From: Kluyvera sp047971185
GTDB taxonomy: Bacteria; Pseudomonadota; Gammaproteobacteria; Enterobacterales; Enterobacteriaceae
DNA length: 64,000 nt
Assembly (NCBI RefSeq): GCF_047971185.1
Contig: NZ_JBKDZH010000058.1
Coordinates: 1 to 64,000, forward strand
Direction of reading: 5' to 3'
In this document: piece by piece, positions 44,558 to 52,801 of the stretch
Numbering within the stretch: the first letter of the stretch is position 1
Layout of the letters: the number at the start of each line of letters is the position of its first letter
Program-made: the position numbers and the translations under genes
Notes under the pieces: model-generated
Seen by the model: only the letters and a program-made list of their open reading frames with translations
The model's database searches: none
Told to the model about the DNA's origin: nothing

Positions 44558-45877
44558 ATGTTTCAGTTTTTAAAAGCCCCGGCCAGCGTGCCGTTCATCA
44601 CCGACAAGCAGGAAGTGGACGCCCGCTACCGTTACTGGCGGCGGCATATCCTGCTGACCATCTGGCTCGGCTACGCGCTGTTTTACTTCACCCGTAAAAG
44701 CTTTAACGCCGCGGTGCCGGAGATCATCACCAGCGGCGTGCTGACCCGCAGCGATATCGGTCTGCTGGCGACGCTGTTTTACATCACCTACGGACTGTCG
44801 AAGTTTGTTTCGGGTATCGTCAGCGACCGCTCGAACGCCCGCTATTTTATGGGTATCGGGCTAATCGCTACCGGCGTGGTCAATATTCTGTTCGGTTTCT
44901 CCACCTCACTGTGGGCCTTTGCCGTGCTGTGGGCGCTGAACGCCTTCTTCCAGGGCTGGGGGGCGCCGGTGTGCGCCCGCTTGCTCACCGCGTGGTATTC
45001 GCGCAACGAGCGCGGCGGCTGGTGGGCCATCTGGAACACCGCGCACAACGTCGGCGGCGCGCTGATTCCGATGGTGATGGGCGCGGCGGCGCTGCATTAC
45101 GGCTGGCGCGCCGGGATGATGATTGCCGGACTGCTGGCGATCGTGGTGGGCGTTTTTCTCTGCTGGCGACTGCGCGACAGACCGCAGACGGTAGGCTTGC
45201 CGCCGGTTGGCGACTGGCAGCACGATGCGCTGGAGATAGCCCAACAGCAGGAAGGGGCGGGGTTGACTCGTAAAGAGATCCTCACCCGGTACGTGTTACT
45301 CAACCCGTATATCTGGCTATTGTCGTTGTGCTACGTGCTAGTGTACGTGGTGCGCGCGGCGATCAACGACTGGGGCAATCTGTATATGTCGGAGACGCTC
45401 GGCGTCGATTTGGTCACCGCCAACACCGCCGTCACCATGTTTGAACTGGGCGGCTTTATCGGCGCGCTGGTGGCAGGCTGGGGCTCGGACAAGCTGTTTA
45501 ACGGCAACCGTGGCCCGATGAACCTGATTTTCGCCGCCGGGATTTTGCTCTCCGTCGGCTCGCTGTGGCTGATGCCGTTTGCCAGCTACGTGATGCAGGC
45601 GGCGTGCTTCTTCACCACCGGCTTTTTCGTTTTCGGCCCGCAGATGCTGATCGGCATGGCGGCGGCAGAGTGCTCGCACAAAGAGGCGGCGGGGGCGGCG
45701 ACCGGGTTTGTCGGCCTGTTTGCCTATCTTGGCGCCTCACTTTCCGGCTGGCCGCTGGCGAAGGTGATGGAGGTCTGGCACTGGAGCGGATTCTTCGTGG
45801 TGATCGCCATTGCTGCGGGGATCTCCGCACTGCTGTTACTGCCGTTCTTAAACGCCCAGGCCCCGCGCGAAGCGTGA
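44558..45877 (+). CDS. uhpC: Hexose-phosphate sensor UhpC
   Basis: Organophosphate:phosphate antiporter-family protein of 439 residues that acts mainly as the glucose 6-phosphate receptor of UhpB. It has 12 helices. Family signatures are YALFYFTRKSFNAAVPE, GALIPMVMG and FGPQMLIGMAAAECSHKEAAGAATG. The sequence YGLSKFVSGIVSDRSNARYFMGIGL is the MFS loop. It is cotranscribed with uhpAB. Confidence 0.97.
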   Translation: MFQFLKAPASVPFITDKQEVDARYRYWRRHILLTIWLGYALFYFTRKSFNAAVPEIITSGVLTRSDIGLLATLFYITYGLSKFVSGIVSDRSNARYFMGIGLIATGVVNILFGFSTSLWAFAVLWALNAFFQGWGAPVCARLLTAWYSRNERGGWWAIWNTAHNVGGALIPMVMGAAALHYGWRAGMMIAGLLAIVVGVFLCWRLRDRPQTVGLPPVGDWQHDALEIAQQQEGAGLTRKEILTRYVLLNPYIWLLSLCYVLVYVVRAAINDWGNLYMSETLGVDLVTANTAVTMFELGGFIGALVAGWGSDKLFNGNRGPMNLIFAAGILLSVGSLWLMPFASYVMQAACFFTTGFFVFGPQMLIGMAAAECSHKEAAGAATGFVGLFAYLGASLSGWPLAKVMEVWHWSGFFVVIAIAAGISALLLLPFLNAQAPREA

Positions 45878-45902
45878 CCTGCTTCACCTTTCTTCGACAA
45901 AC

Positions 45903-45977
45903 GGCGTAAAACTAAGAAATTTTCCCGGTTCCACCTGGACGCTGTCTCAGGCCAGCCGCGCCGCTGATTTTTACAAT
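45903..45977 (+). promoter_or_regulatory. uhpT promoter with UhpA-box-like element
   Basis: GGCGTAAAACTAAGAAA (45903-45919) resembles the reported UhpA site GGCAAAACNNNGAAA with a two-base insertion. TACAAT at 45972-45977 is a good -10. The matching -35 position (about AGGCCA) is poor, as expected for an activator-dependent promoter. The uhpT ATG lies 38 bp further on. Confidence 0.5.
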
Positions 45978-46015
45978 ACCGGCCATCACGCAGGTATAAA
46001 AATCAGGAGATACCC

Positions 46016-47407
46016 ATGCTGGCCTTCTTAAACCAGGTGCGCAAACCGACCCTGGATCTGCCGCTCGATGTGCGGCGCAAAATGTGGTTCAAACCGTTCA
46101 TGCAGTCTTACCTGGTGGTCTTTATCGGCTACCTGACCATGTATCTGATCCGCAAAAACTTCAACATCGCTCAGAACGACATGATCTCCACCTACGGGCT
46201 GAGCATGACGCAGCTGGGGATGATTGGCCTGGGCTTTTCCATTACCTACGGCGTGGGCAAAACGCTGGTTTCCTACTACGCTGACGGCAAAAACACCAAG
46301 CAGTTCCTGCCGTTTATGCTGATCCTCTCCGCCATATGTATGCTCGGCTTCAGCGCCAGCATGGGCTCGGGATCCGTCAGCTTGTTCCTGATGATTACTT
46401 TCTATGCCCTGAGCGGTTTCTTCCAGAGCACCGGCGGCTCGTGCAGTTATTCCACCATCACCAAGTGGACGCCGCGACGTAAGCGCGGTTCCTACCTCGG
46501 CATGTGGAATATCTCCCATAACCTCGGCGGTGCGGGTGCGGCGGGCGTGGCGCTGTTCGGCGCAAATTACCTGTTCGACGGTCACGTGATCGGTATGTTT
46601 ATCTTCCCGTCGATTATTGCCCTGATTGTCGGCTTTATCGGCCTGCGTTTTGGCAGCGATTCCCCGGAATCTTACGGTCTTGGCAAAGCTGAAGAGCTGT
46701 TCGGTGAAGAGATCAGCGAAGAGGACAAAGAGACCGAAGAAAACGAGATGACCAAATGGCAGATCTTTGTTGAGTACGTGCTGAAAAACAAAGTGATCTG
46801 GCTGCTGTGCTTCTCCAACATCTTCCTGTACGTGGTGCGTATCGGTATCGACCAGTGGTCCACTGTCTATGCCTTCCAGGAGTTGAAGCTCTCCAAAGAA
46901 GTGGCGATTCAGGGCTTTACCCTGTTTGAAGTGGGCGCGCTGGTCGGTACGCTGCTGTGGGGCTGGCTCTCCGATCTCGCCAATGGTCGTCGTGCGCTGG
47001 TGGCCTGTGTGGCGCTGGCACTCATTATCGCGACGCTGGGCGTTTATCAGCACGCCAGCAACCAGTATGTCTATCTGGCCTCGCTGTTTGCTCTCGGCTT
47101 CCTGGTGTTCGGCCCACAGCTGTTAATCGGCGTGGCGGCGGTGGGTTTCGTTCCGAAAAAAGCGATCGGCGCGGCCGATGGCATTAAAGGCACCTTCGCC
47201 TATCTGATCGGCGACAGCTTCGCCAAGCTGGGTCTCGGGATGATTGCCGACGGCACGCCGATTTTCGGCCTCACCGGTTGGGCGGGCACCTTTGCCGCGC
47301 TGGATACCGCCGCCATTGGCTGTATCTGCCTGATGGCCATCGTCGCTATCTTTGAAGAACGTAAAATTCGCCGTGAGAAAAAGATTCAGCAGTTAAAAAT
47401 GGCGTAA
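46016..47407 (+). CDS. uhpT: Hexose-6-phosphate:phosphate antiporter UhpT
   Basis: Inner-membrane importer of glucose 6-phosphate and related sugars in exchange for phosphate, also the entry route of fosfomycin. It has 463 residues and 12 helices. GlpT-family signatures are YLIRKNFNIAQNDM, STGGSCSYSTITKWTPRRKRGSYLG and FGPQLLIGVAAVGFVPKKAIGAADG. Intact compared with E. coli. AGGAG lies 7 bases before the start. Confidence 0.98.
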   Translation: MLAFLNQVRKPTLDLPLDVRRKMWFKPFMQSYLVVFIGYLTMYLIRKNFNIAQNDMISTYGLSMTQLGMIGLGFSITYGVGKTLVSYYADGKNTKQFLPFMLILSAICMLGFSASMGSGSVSLFLMITFYALSGFFQSTGGSCSYSTITKWTPRRKRGSYLGMWNISHNLGGAGAAGVALFGANYLFDGHVIGMFIFPSIIALIVGFIGLRFGSDSPESYGLGKAEELFGEEISEEDKETEENEMTKWQIFVEYVLKNKVIWLLCFSNIFLYVVRIGIDQWSTVYAFQELKLSKEVAIQGFTLFEVGALVGTLLWGWLSDLANGRRALVACVALALIIATLGVYQHASNQYVYLASLFALGFLVFGPQLLIGVAAVGFVPKKAIGAADGIKGTFAYLIGDSFAKLGLGMIADGTPIFGLTGWAGTFAALDTAAIGCICLMAIVAIFEERKIRREKKIQQLKMA

Positions 47408-47425
47408 GTGTGTTTGGTAACGTTT

Positions 47426-47450
47426 GCCCGGTTCTGCACCGGGCTTTTTT
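47426..47450 (+). terminator. Terminator of uhpT
   Basis: GCCCGGT/ACCGGGC stem with a 5-base loop and six T, 18 bp after uhpT. The T run overlaps the stop codon of the convergent lysR gene. Confidence 0.9.
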
Positions 47451-48357
47451 ATGCCTGGCGCTGGCTGGTTTCATGCAGCAGCTCGCGCAGCCACTGCTGC
47501 GCCGGATCGCGATGCGTACGCTCGTGCCAGGCCATGCTTTTGGTAAACCCCTGAATCGCCACCGGCGGCTCCTGCACGCAGATCGCTGCGTCAGCGCGGG
47601 CTAAACGGCTTGGTACCACCGCAATCATCTCGCTGATTGCCAGCACTTCCGGCAGCACCAGGAAGCTGCTCACCGACAGCCCGATTCGGCGGCTGTAGCC
47701 CACTTTTGCCAGCGCATCGTCGGTGACGCCCCAGAAGCTCTCGCCCTCATAGGAGACCAGAATATGCTCCAGCGCGCAGAAACGGGCGAGGTTCAGCGGC
47801 TGCTGTGCGTCCGGATGGTCGGCGCGTAGCATACAGACGTAGCGCTCTTCGTACAGCGTGCGGCTGTGCAGATCGCCCGGCGTGGTGCTGGGCGTAAGCA
47901 GTGCGAGGTCGATTTTTCCCTGCTCAAACTGCGCGGCCAGCCGCTCCGGCTCCACCGGAATCACCCGTACCCTAATACCGGGCGCGCGAACCTTCAGCGC
48001 GGCGATAAACGGCACCACCACCGCCTTCAGGGCGTAATCGGTGGCGGCCAGCGTGAAGGTTAACGCGGCGGTTAACGGGTCGAACTGCGCGGGTTGTAGC
48101 AGTGCGTTGATATCGCTAAGGATTTGCTTTACCGCCGGGGCCAGCTGCTGGGCGCGCAGGGTCGGCACCATGCCGTGCGGCGCGCGGATAAACAGCGGAT
48201 CGTCAAAGTTATCCCGCAGCCGGGTCAGCATGCCGCTGACGGCGGGCTGGGTCAGCGCCAGCCTGGCCGCCGCGCGCGTGACGCTGCGCTCATCGAGCAG
48301 CGCGTCCAGCGTTTTCAGCAGGTTGAAGTCGAGCGTTCTGAGATCCGGTTTCATCAT
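47449..48357 (-). CDS. LysR-family regulator (NahR/LinR-like)
   Basis: Transcription factor of 302 residues. The N-terminal winged helix (about 5-70) reads LDFNLLKTLDALLDERSVTRAAARLALTQPAVSGMLTRLR, typical of the NahR/PcpR branch. A periplasmic-binding-like effector domain follows. One of two adjacent ATGs (48357) is used, with AAGGAA before it. It is divergent from yicN with a 101-bp gap. Its target could be the START-like gene at 49014 or itself. Not conserved at this place in E. coli as far as I recall. Confidence 0.88.
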   Translation of the reverse strand: MMKPDLRTLDFNLLKTLDALLDERSVTRAAARLALTQPAVSGMLTRLRDNFDDPLFIRAPHGMVPTLRAQQLAPAVKQILSDINALLQPAQFDPLTAALTFTLAATDYALKAVVVPFIAALKVRAPGIRVRVIPVEPERLAAQFEQGKIDLALLTPSTTPGDLHSRTLYEERYVCMLRADHPDAQQPLNLARFCALEHILVSYEGESFWGVTDDALAKVGYSRRIGLSVSSFLVLPEVLAISEMIAVVPSRLARADAAICVQEPPVAIQGFTKSMAWHERTHRDPAQQWLRELLHETSQRQA

Positions 48358-48458
48358 CGAGTTCCTTCAGCGAGGTAACGCACATTATGGCACGTCCGAT
48401 TATCGACAGAGCGCAAAATCCCATTATGATGTCGGGGTTTAGCTAAGTGAGAGCGTGC

Positions 48459-48911
48459 ATGATCTGGTTAATTCTGGCCACCCTGGCGGTGGTATTTGTT
48501 GTCGGATTTCGGATCCTGACCTCGAGTTCCCGACGGGCCATACGCCGTCTGAGTGAGCGGCTGGCGATCACGCCGGAGCCGGTTGAATCGATGATTGACC
48601 AGCTAGGGAAAGCGCAGGGTGAAGAGTTTTTACGTTACCTGGAGCGCCCGAACGAAGCCCATTTGCAGAACGCGGCGCAGATGCTGCTGATCTGGCAGGT
48701 GTGCATCGTCGACGGCGGCGAATCCAACATGCTCAGCTGGCATCGGCGGCTGCAAAAGGCCCGTCTCGCCGCGCCCATCACCGACGCCCAGGTGCGTCTG
48801 GCGCTCAGCTTCCTGCGCGAGCTGGAGCCGGAGATTAGCGAGCTAAACGCCTTCCAGCATCGCTACAACGCGCTGTTCCACGATGAAAACGGCGTTCACT
48901 GGCTGCATTGA
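48459..48911 (+). CDS. yicN: YicN, DUF1198 protein
   Basis: Protein of 150 residues, the length of E. coli YicN. It begins with a hydrophobic anchor, MIWLILATLAVVFVVGFRIL, followed by a basic stretch and a soluble helical domain ending in ENGVHWLH. The open frame extends to a GTG at 48447, but ATG 48459 gives the conserved N-terminus. Function unknown. It lies beside nepI and uhpT, as in E. coli. Confidence 0.93.
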   Translation: MIWLILATLAVVFVVGFRILTSSSRRAIRRLSERLAITPEPVESMIDQLGKAQGEEFLRYLERPNEAHLQNAAQMLLIWQVCIVDGGESNMLSWHRRLQKARLAAPITDAQVRLALSFLRELEPEISELNAFQHRYNALFHDENGVHWLH

Positions 48912-48944
48912 TATCATTTTATATTATGTTGTTTATCAATAATG

Positions 48945-48963
48945 GTGATTATATTTATATCAC
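48945..48963. promoter_or_regulatory. AT-rich palindrome upstream of the START-like gene
   Basis: GTGATTATATTTATATCAC has 5-bp GTGAT/ATCAC arms around a TA-rich centre. It falls where the promoter of the gene at 49014 should be, so it could be an operator over the -10. No regulator can be named. Confidence 0.4.
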
Positions 48964-48972
48964 TGTCGAGCG

Positions 48973-49016
48973 CATGATGAACCTCGTCAACAACATCACT
49001 CACGAGGTTCATCATG
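48973..49016 (+). promoter_or_regulatory. 15-bp inverted repeat burying the start of the START-like gene
   Basis: CATGATGAACCTCGT (48973-48987) and its exact complement ACGAGGTTCATCATG (49002-49016) flank a 14-base loop. The right arm contains the only plausible ribosome site (GAGG, 49004-49007) and the ATG at 49014. If transcribed, the arms would form a hairpin that hides both. A DNA operator is the alternative. Confidence 0.65.
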
Positions 49017-49538
49017 AAACAGTCCATGCAACAAAGCGCTATCGTCTGGCCGGAAGGCTACCTGCCGGGCACCACCGACAACTTTGCCTCTAACGAAATC
49101 ATCGTCAGCGGCCTGACCGCCAAACAGATTTGGGCACAGCTCGACGACACCAACCTGTGGCCAACCTACTACAGCAACGTGGCGGATATCCATTTCCACG
49201 ACGGCAGCGGCCCAACGCTAAGCGCCAACGCCCGCTTCCGTTTCTCGACTTTCGGTTTCCCGATTGAAGCACAGATTACCGAATACGTGCCGCCGGTTGA
49301 CGGCCAGGCCGCACGGGTTGCCTGGCACGGCTGGGCGGAAGGCGACGCCACCACCCGTCTGGACGTTATCCACGCCTGGCTGTTCGAAGATCTTCCGGGC
49401 AACCGCGTGCGTATTCTGACCCAGGAATCGCAAATCGGCGTTCCGGCGCAGGAACTGGCGCGCACCGTGCCAAACCCGATGATTAACGGCCATCAGGAGT
49501 GGATTACCGGGCTGGTGAAATCGGCGCGAGGAGAGTGA
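49014..49538 (+). CDS. SRPBCC/START-like protein (polyketide-cyclase type)
   Basis: Cytoplasmic protein of 174 residues with a helix-grip fold pattern: SNEIIVSGLTAKQIWAQLDDTNLWPTYYSNVADI at the N-terminal strand and helix, RFSTFGFPIEAQITEY strands, and a C-terminal helix ending GHQEWITGLVKSA. Such folds bind small hydrophobic ligands. No enzyme activity can be assigned. It stands alone between yicN and the antitoxin, with a strong inverted repeat over its start. Confidence 0.75.
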   Translation: MKQSMQQSAIVWPEGYLPGTTDNFASNEIIVSGLTAKQIWAQLDDTNLWPTYYSNVADIHFHDGSGPTLSANARFRFSTFGFPIEAQITEYVPPVDGQAARVAWHGWAEGDATTRLDVIHAWLFEDLPGNRVRILTQESQIGVPAQELARTVPNPMINGHQEWITGLVKSARGE

Positions 49539-49554
49539 GAATTTCATTGATTTA

Positions 49555-49593
49555 TAGCAAATAGGCTATAATTTATTTATAGCTTATTTGCTA
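49555..49593. promoter_or_regulatory. 39-bp palindromic operator/promoter of the toxin-antitoxin locus
   Basis: TAGCAAATA-G-GCTATAA on the left is mirrored by TTATAGC-T-TATTTGCTA on the right, with one mismatch per arm and a short AT centre. TATAAT-like hexamers sit inside. It lies 13 bp before the toxin remnant and is the expected binding site of the HigA-type antitoxin. Confidence 0.7.
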
Positions 49594-49606
49594 TGAGGGA
49601 TCGCCG

Positions 49607-49675
49607 ATGTGGGAGGTGGAAACAACGGATGTTTTCGACTGTTGGTTCGTGGAGCAAACCGAAGCACTCAAGTAA
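49607..49675 (+). pseudogene. Truncated RelE/HigB-type toxin, 22 codons left
   Basis: The reading frame MWEVETTDVFDCWFVEQTEA ends two codons later at TAA. This is the N-terminal beta-strand and helix of the HigB/RelE-like toxin family, normally about 100-120 residues. The stop is followed at once by the AAGGA ribosome site of the antitoxin, so the rest of the toxin seems to have been removed by an internal deletion that preserved the end of the gene. No toxin activity is expected. Confidence 0.7.
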
Positions 49676-49684
49676 GGAATGAGA

Positions 49685-49984
49685 ATGGCGACCCTTAAAG
49701 AGTTAATGGCTAAACAGAGCCCGGAAAGTCAGAAGCGTATCGCTGAAAAAGTTGAAGAGATGCGTCAGACGATTGCCTTAAATCGATTAAGGGAAGAGCT
49801 GAACGTGTCTCAAGCAGAGCTGGCTGCGGCAATGGGGGTTAAACAGCCTACCGTGGCGAAAATGGAGCAAGCAGACAACGATCCCCGTCTCTCAACGTTA
49901 AAACGTTATGTTACAGCGTTAGGGGGAGAGATAAGCATTGATGTGACATTACCCACAGGAAAGAGAGTGGCGTTTCATCTTTGA
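49685..49984 (+). CDS. XRE-family antitoxin (HigA-like), now orphan
   Basis: DNA-binding antitoxin of 99 residues. ATG 49685 is preferred over 49679 because AAGGA lies 6 bases before it. The Cro/CI-type helix-turn-helix runs LREELNVSQAELAAAMGVKQPTVAKMEQ (about 37-65), and the C-terminal strand is GEISIDVTLPTG. In intact systems it neutralises the HigB toxin and represses the operon; here the partner is reduced to 22 codons. Confidence 0.88.
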   Translation: MATLKELMAKQSPESQKRIAEKVEEMRQTIALNRLREELNVSQAELAAAMGVKQPTVAKMEQADNDPRLSTLKRYVTALGGEISIDVTLPTGKRVAFHL

Positions 49985-50104
49985 TGTTGGCTGAATAAGG
50001 CAACGTCGCCATCCGGAAAACAGTTGCTAAAACGTTAAATACGTCACAAATAAGATGTTACACTGCGTGTCTTTTCCGCAAAGACACCCTCCGCAGGTAA
50101 CAAA

Positions 50105-51289
50105 ATGAGTGCACATATCGAAGAAAAAACCCGCGCCGACGTCGTTGCGCGGCCCAACTGGTCGGCGGTTTTTGCCGTCGCGTTTTGCGTCGCCTGCCTG
50201 ATTACCGTGGAGTTTTTACCCGTTAGCCTGCTCACGCCGATGGCGCAGGATCTGGGCATTTCCGAGGGCGTCGCCGGGCAGTCGGTCACGGTGACCGCGT
50301 TTGTCGCCATGTTTTCCAGCCTGTTTATTACTCAGGCTATTGGCGCCACCAACCGTCGCTACGTGGTGATTCTGTTCTCCGTGCTGCTGACGCTCTCCTG
50401 CCTGCTGGTGTCGTTCGCTAGTTCGTTTACGCTGTTGCTGCTGGGCCGCGCCTGTCTGGGGCTGGCGCTTGGCGGCTTCTGGGCGATGTCGGCCTCGCTG
50501 ACTATGCGTCTGGTGCCCGCTCGCACAGTGCCGAAGGCGCTGTCGGTAATCTTTGGTGCGGTGTCCATCGCGCTGGTGATTGCCGCGCCGCTGGGCAGTT
50601 TTCTGGGCGGCATTATCGGCTGGCGCAACGTCTTTAACGCGGCGGCGGTGATGGGGCTGCTGTGCATTGTCTGGGTGCTGAAGGCGCTGCCGTCGCTGCC
50701 GGGCGAGCCTGCGCATCACAAGCAGAACATGTTTAGCCTGCTGCAGCGCCCCGGCGTGATGGCCGGGATGATCGCCATCTTTATGTCCTTCGCCGGGCAG
50801 TTCGCCTTTTTCACCTATATTCGTCCGGTGTATATGAATCTGGCGGGATTCGACGTCGACGGCCTGACGCTGGTGCTGCTGAGCTTTGGTATCGCCAGCT
50901 TTATCGGCACCTCGTTCTCCTCCGTTATCCTTAAACGCTCGGTCAAACTGGCGCTGGCCGGCGCGCCGCTGGTGCTGGCGGTGAGCGCGCTGGTGCTGAG
51001 TCTGTGGGGCGACGAAAAAATCGTGGCCGCGGCTATCGCCATTATCTGGGGGCTGGCGTTTGCGCTGGTGCCGGTGGGCTGGTCGACGTGGATCACCCGG
51101 TCGCTTGCCGATCAGGCGGAAAAAGCCGGCTCTATTCAGGTGGCGGTAATTCAGCTGGCGAATACCTGCGGCGCGGCGATTGGCGGCCTGGCGCTGGACC
51201 GTCTGGGGCTGACGTCGCCATTAATGATTTCCGGCGCGCTGATGCTGCTGACGGCGCTGCTGGTGACCGCAAAAGTGAAGATTCACTAA
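50105..51289 (+). CDS. nepI: Purine ribonucleoside efflux pump NepI
   Basis: Inner-membrane MFS exporter of 394 residues, close to E. coli NepI/YicM, which expels inosine, guanosine and analogues. Twelve helices are visible. EFLPVSLLTPMAQDLGISEGVAGQSVT is the DHA1 start, and LGRACLGLALGGFWAMSASLTMRLVP is the motif C/D region. It lies beside yicN, as in E. coli. Confidence 0.93.
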   Translation: MSAHIEEKTRADVVARPNWSAVFAVAFCVACLITVEFLPVSLLTPMAQDLGISEGVAGQSVTVTAFVAMFSSLFITQAIGATNRRYVVILFSVLLTLSCLLVSFASSFTLLLLGRACLGLALGGFWAMSASLTMRLVPARTVPKALSVIFGAVSIALVIAAPLGSFLGGIIGWRNVFNAAAVMGLLCIVWVLKALPSLPGEPAHHKQNMFSLLQRPGVMAGMIAIFMSFAGQFAFFTYIRPVYMNLAGFDVDGLTLVLLSFGIASFIGTSFSSVILKRSVKLALAGAPLVLAVSALVLSLWGDEKIVAAAIAIIWGLAFALVPVGWSTWITRSLADQAEKAGSIQVAVIQLANTCGAAIGGLALDRLGLTSPLMISGALMLLTALLVTAKVKIH

Positions 51290-51303
51290 TGCCACAATGG
51301 GGT

Positions 51304-51400
51304 CCCCTCGCCCCGTTGGGGAGAGGTTAGGGTAAGGGGTGTATGTTGGCCCGAAAGTCAAACCCTCACCCCAACCCTCCCTTTAGCAGGGAGAGGGGGT
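51304..51400. repeat. Imperfect palindromic intergenic repeat after nepI
   Basis: About 97 bp with CCCCTC at one end and GAGGGG at the other. Inside, GGTTAGGGTAAGGG (51325-51338) pairs with most of CCCTCACCCCAACC (51363-51376), and there are two small hairpins, CCCC/GGGG and CTCCCT/AGGGAG. It lies between the convergent ends of nepI and the porin gene. It has the look of a dispersed enterobacterial element, but I cannot name the family with certainty. Confidence 0.6.
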
Positions 51401-51412
51401 TTTCACGCTAGC

Positions 51413-52801
51413 TTAGAACCAGGCTTCAAACATGCCGCCGACGTTCAGCGAATCCAGCTGCTGGTCGTCGGTGCCGTTCACCTTCGCCGTACGCTTGTTG
51501 TCGACCTGACCACCGGTCACGTAGAAGCGCAGCATCGGACGGAATTCCGGGCCCATACCGATGGCGATGTTCTGCGACAGGGTCAGCTTCCAGCCGTGGT
51601 TATCCCCGCCCTGATCGTAATCGACACGCTGGTAACCCGCTTCCAGCCAGGTGGAGTGCACGTCGTTCCAGAAGTACATCGGACGCACGATCGCGCCGTA
51701 GTTTTTACGGTTGTCGGTGTTGTCTTTGCTGTTGTCGTAGTCGTGGAAGGCCAGCAGATATTCAACCTGCGCCTGCTGGGTAAACTTGTAGTTCCCCTCG
51801 AAGCTGGCGTAGATGGCGGTCAGACCGTCCGTTTTGTTGTAAACGCTGTTATCCGCGTTATCGGAGTAGCGCAGGATCACTTTGTTCACGCCGCTGCCAT
51901 CGCTGTTGGTATGGCTTAACAGCAGGCCGCCCTGCCAGGCATCAAGCTGCTCATCGTTATCCACCGCTTTCGAATCAAAGCCGTAGTTAGCATACACTTC
52001 AACGTCGATCGGGCCGGCTTTGAGGTTGTGGGTTTTGGTGGTCAGCGCGTAGTGGCCGTCATCACCGGTGTCGGAGCTGCCGGTACAGGTAATGCGCGAC
52101 GGGTTAGTCTCATCGGCCATCACTTCCGGGCTACAGGATTTCACCTGCGAGACGGCGGCCACGTCGAACTGCACGCCGCCGATATCAAAGTTTTTCACCC
52201 CGGCGCCCTGGCCGTCGTGGTTCATCCAGAAGTAGTCGTTGATACCCTGTTGCGGACGCTGGTGGAAGTCGCGACCGGCCCAGATGTAGGCATTCGGGTT
52301 GGACTCCAGCACGTTGGTCACGCCGACGTAGGCTTTTTTCAGGTTAACTTCGTCGCTCCAGTGGTCGAACATGACGTTGATATCCCAGATAGCGCCTTTG
52401 TCACTCTTAAAGGCCTTGGTGAGCTGGAATTCACCGCCGTTGCTTTCGTTACCCAGACGGCCAATCGCCGAGGCGCCGTTATAGGAGCCGTCGACGCCAA
52501 TGTATTTCTGGTCGCCGGTCTGGAAATGCGCGCCGTAGCGCGCGTAGCCGCTGAACTTCAGGCCGAACGGCACTGCCATATCCGGCGTCGCGGCGGCGGT
52601 TTGCGGGTTAGTTTCCAGGTCTATCTTCTTGGCGGCAGCGGCGTCCATTTTGGCCTGGCGGTCCGCCAGCGCTTTATCGACGGCCTTCGCCACAATGGCG
52701 TCGATTTGCTCCTGAGTAAATTCTTGTGCCATTACAGAGGAGAGTGGGCAAAGCGCGGCGATAACCGCCATAGCTAAAGGAAGTTTTTTTACAGTTTTCA
52801 T
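51413..52801 (-). CDS. LamB-family carbohydrate porin
   Basis: Outer-membrane sugar channel of 462 residues. The signal peptide MKTVKKLPLAMAVIAALCPL ends near SSVMAQ. A short helical, alanine/lysine-rich periplasmic segment follows (about 25-65). The beta-barrel begins at LKFSGYARYGAHFQTGD and ends in FEAWF with the terminal phenylalanine needed for assembly. GRDFHQRPQQGINDYFWMNHDGQGAGV is a maltoporin-type motif. It is the last gene of the IIB-IIC-IIA-porin run and would admit the PTS sugar. Confidence 0.92.
   Translation of the reverse strand: MKTVKKLPLAMAVIAALCPLSSVMAQEFTQEQIDAIVAKAVDKALADRQAKMDAAAAKKIDLETNPQTAAATPDMAVPFGLKFSGYARYGAHFQTGDQKYIGVDGSYNGASAIGRLGNESNGGEFQLTKAFKSDKGAIWDINVMFDHWSDEVNLKKAYVGVTNVLESNPNAYIWAGRDFHQRPQQGINDYFWMNHDGQGAGVKNFDIGGVQFDVAAVSQVKSCSPEVMADETNPSRITCTGSSDTGDDGHYALTTKTHNLKAGPIDVEVYANYGFDSKAVDNDEQLDAWQGGLLLSHTNSDGSGVNKVILRYSDNADNSVYNKTDGLTAIYASFEGNYKFTQQAQVEYLLAFHDYDNSKDNTDNRKNYGAIVRPMYFWNDVHSTWLEAGYQRVDYDQGGDNHGWKLTLSQNIAIGMGPEFRPMLRFYVTGGQVDNKRTAKVNGTDDQQLDSLNVGGMFEAWF

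Noticed and set aside
45964..46006. Inverted repeat CTGATTTTTA/TAAAAATCAG covering part of the uhpT ribosome site
   Set aside because: The left arm overlaps the likely -10 (TACAAT, 45972-45977), so it would not be in the transcript and cannot form an RNA hairpin.
48908..49093. 61-codon frame between yicN and the START-like gene
   Set aside because: Starts inside the yicN stop, crosses the inverted repeat and ends in another frame of the next gene, with no homology.
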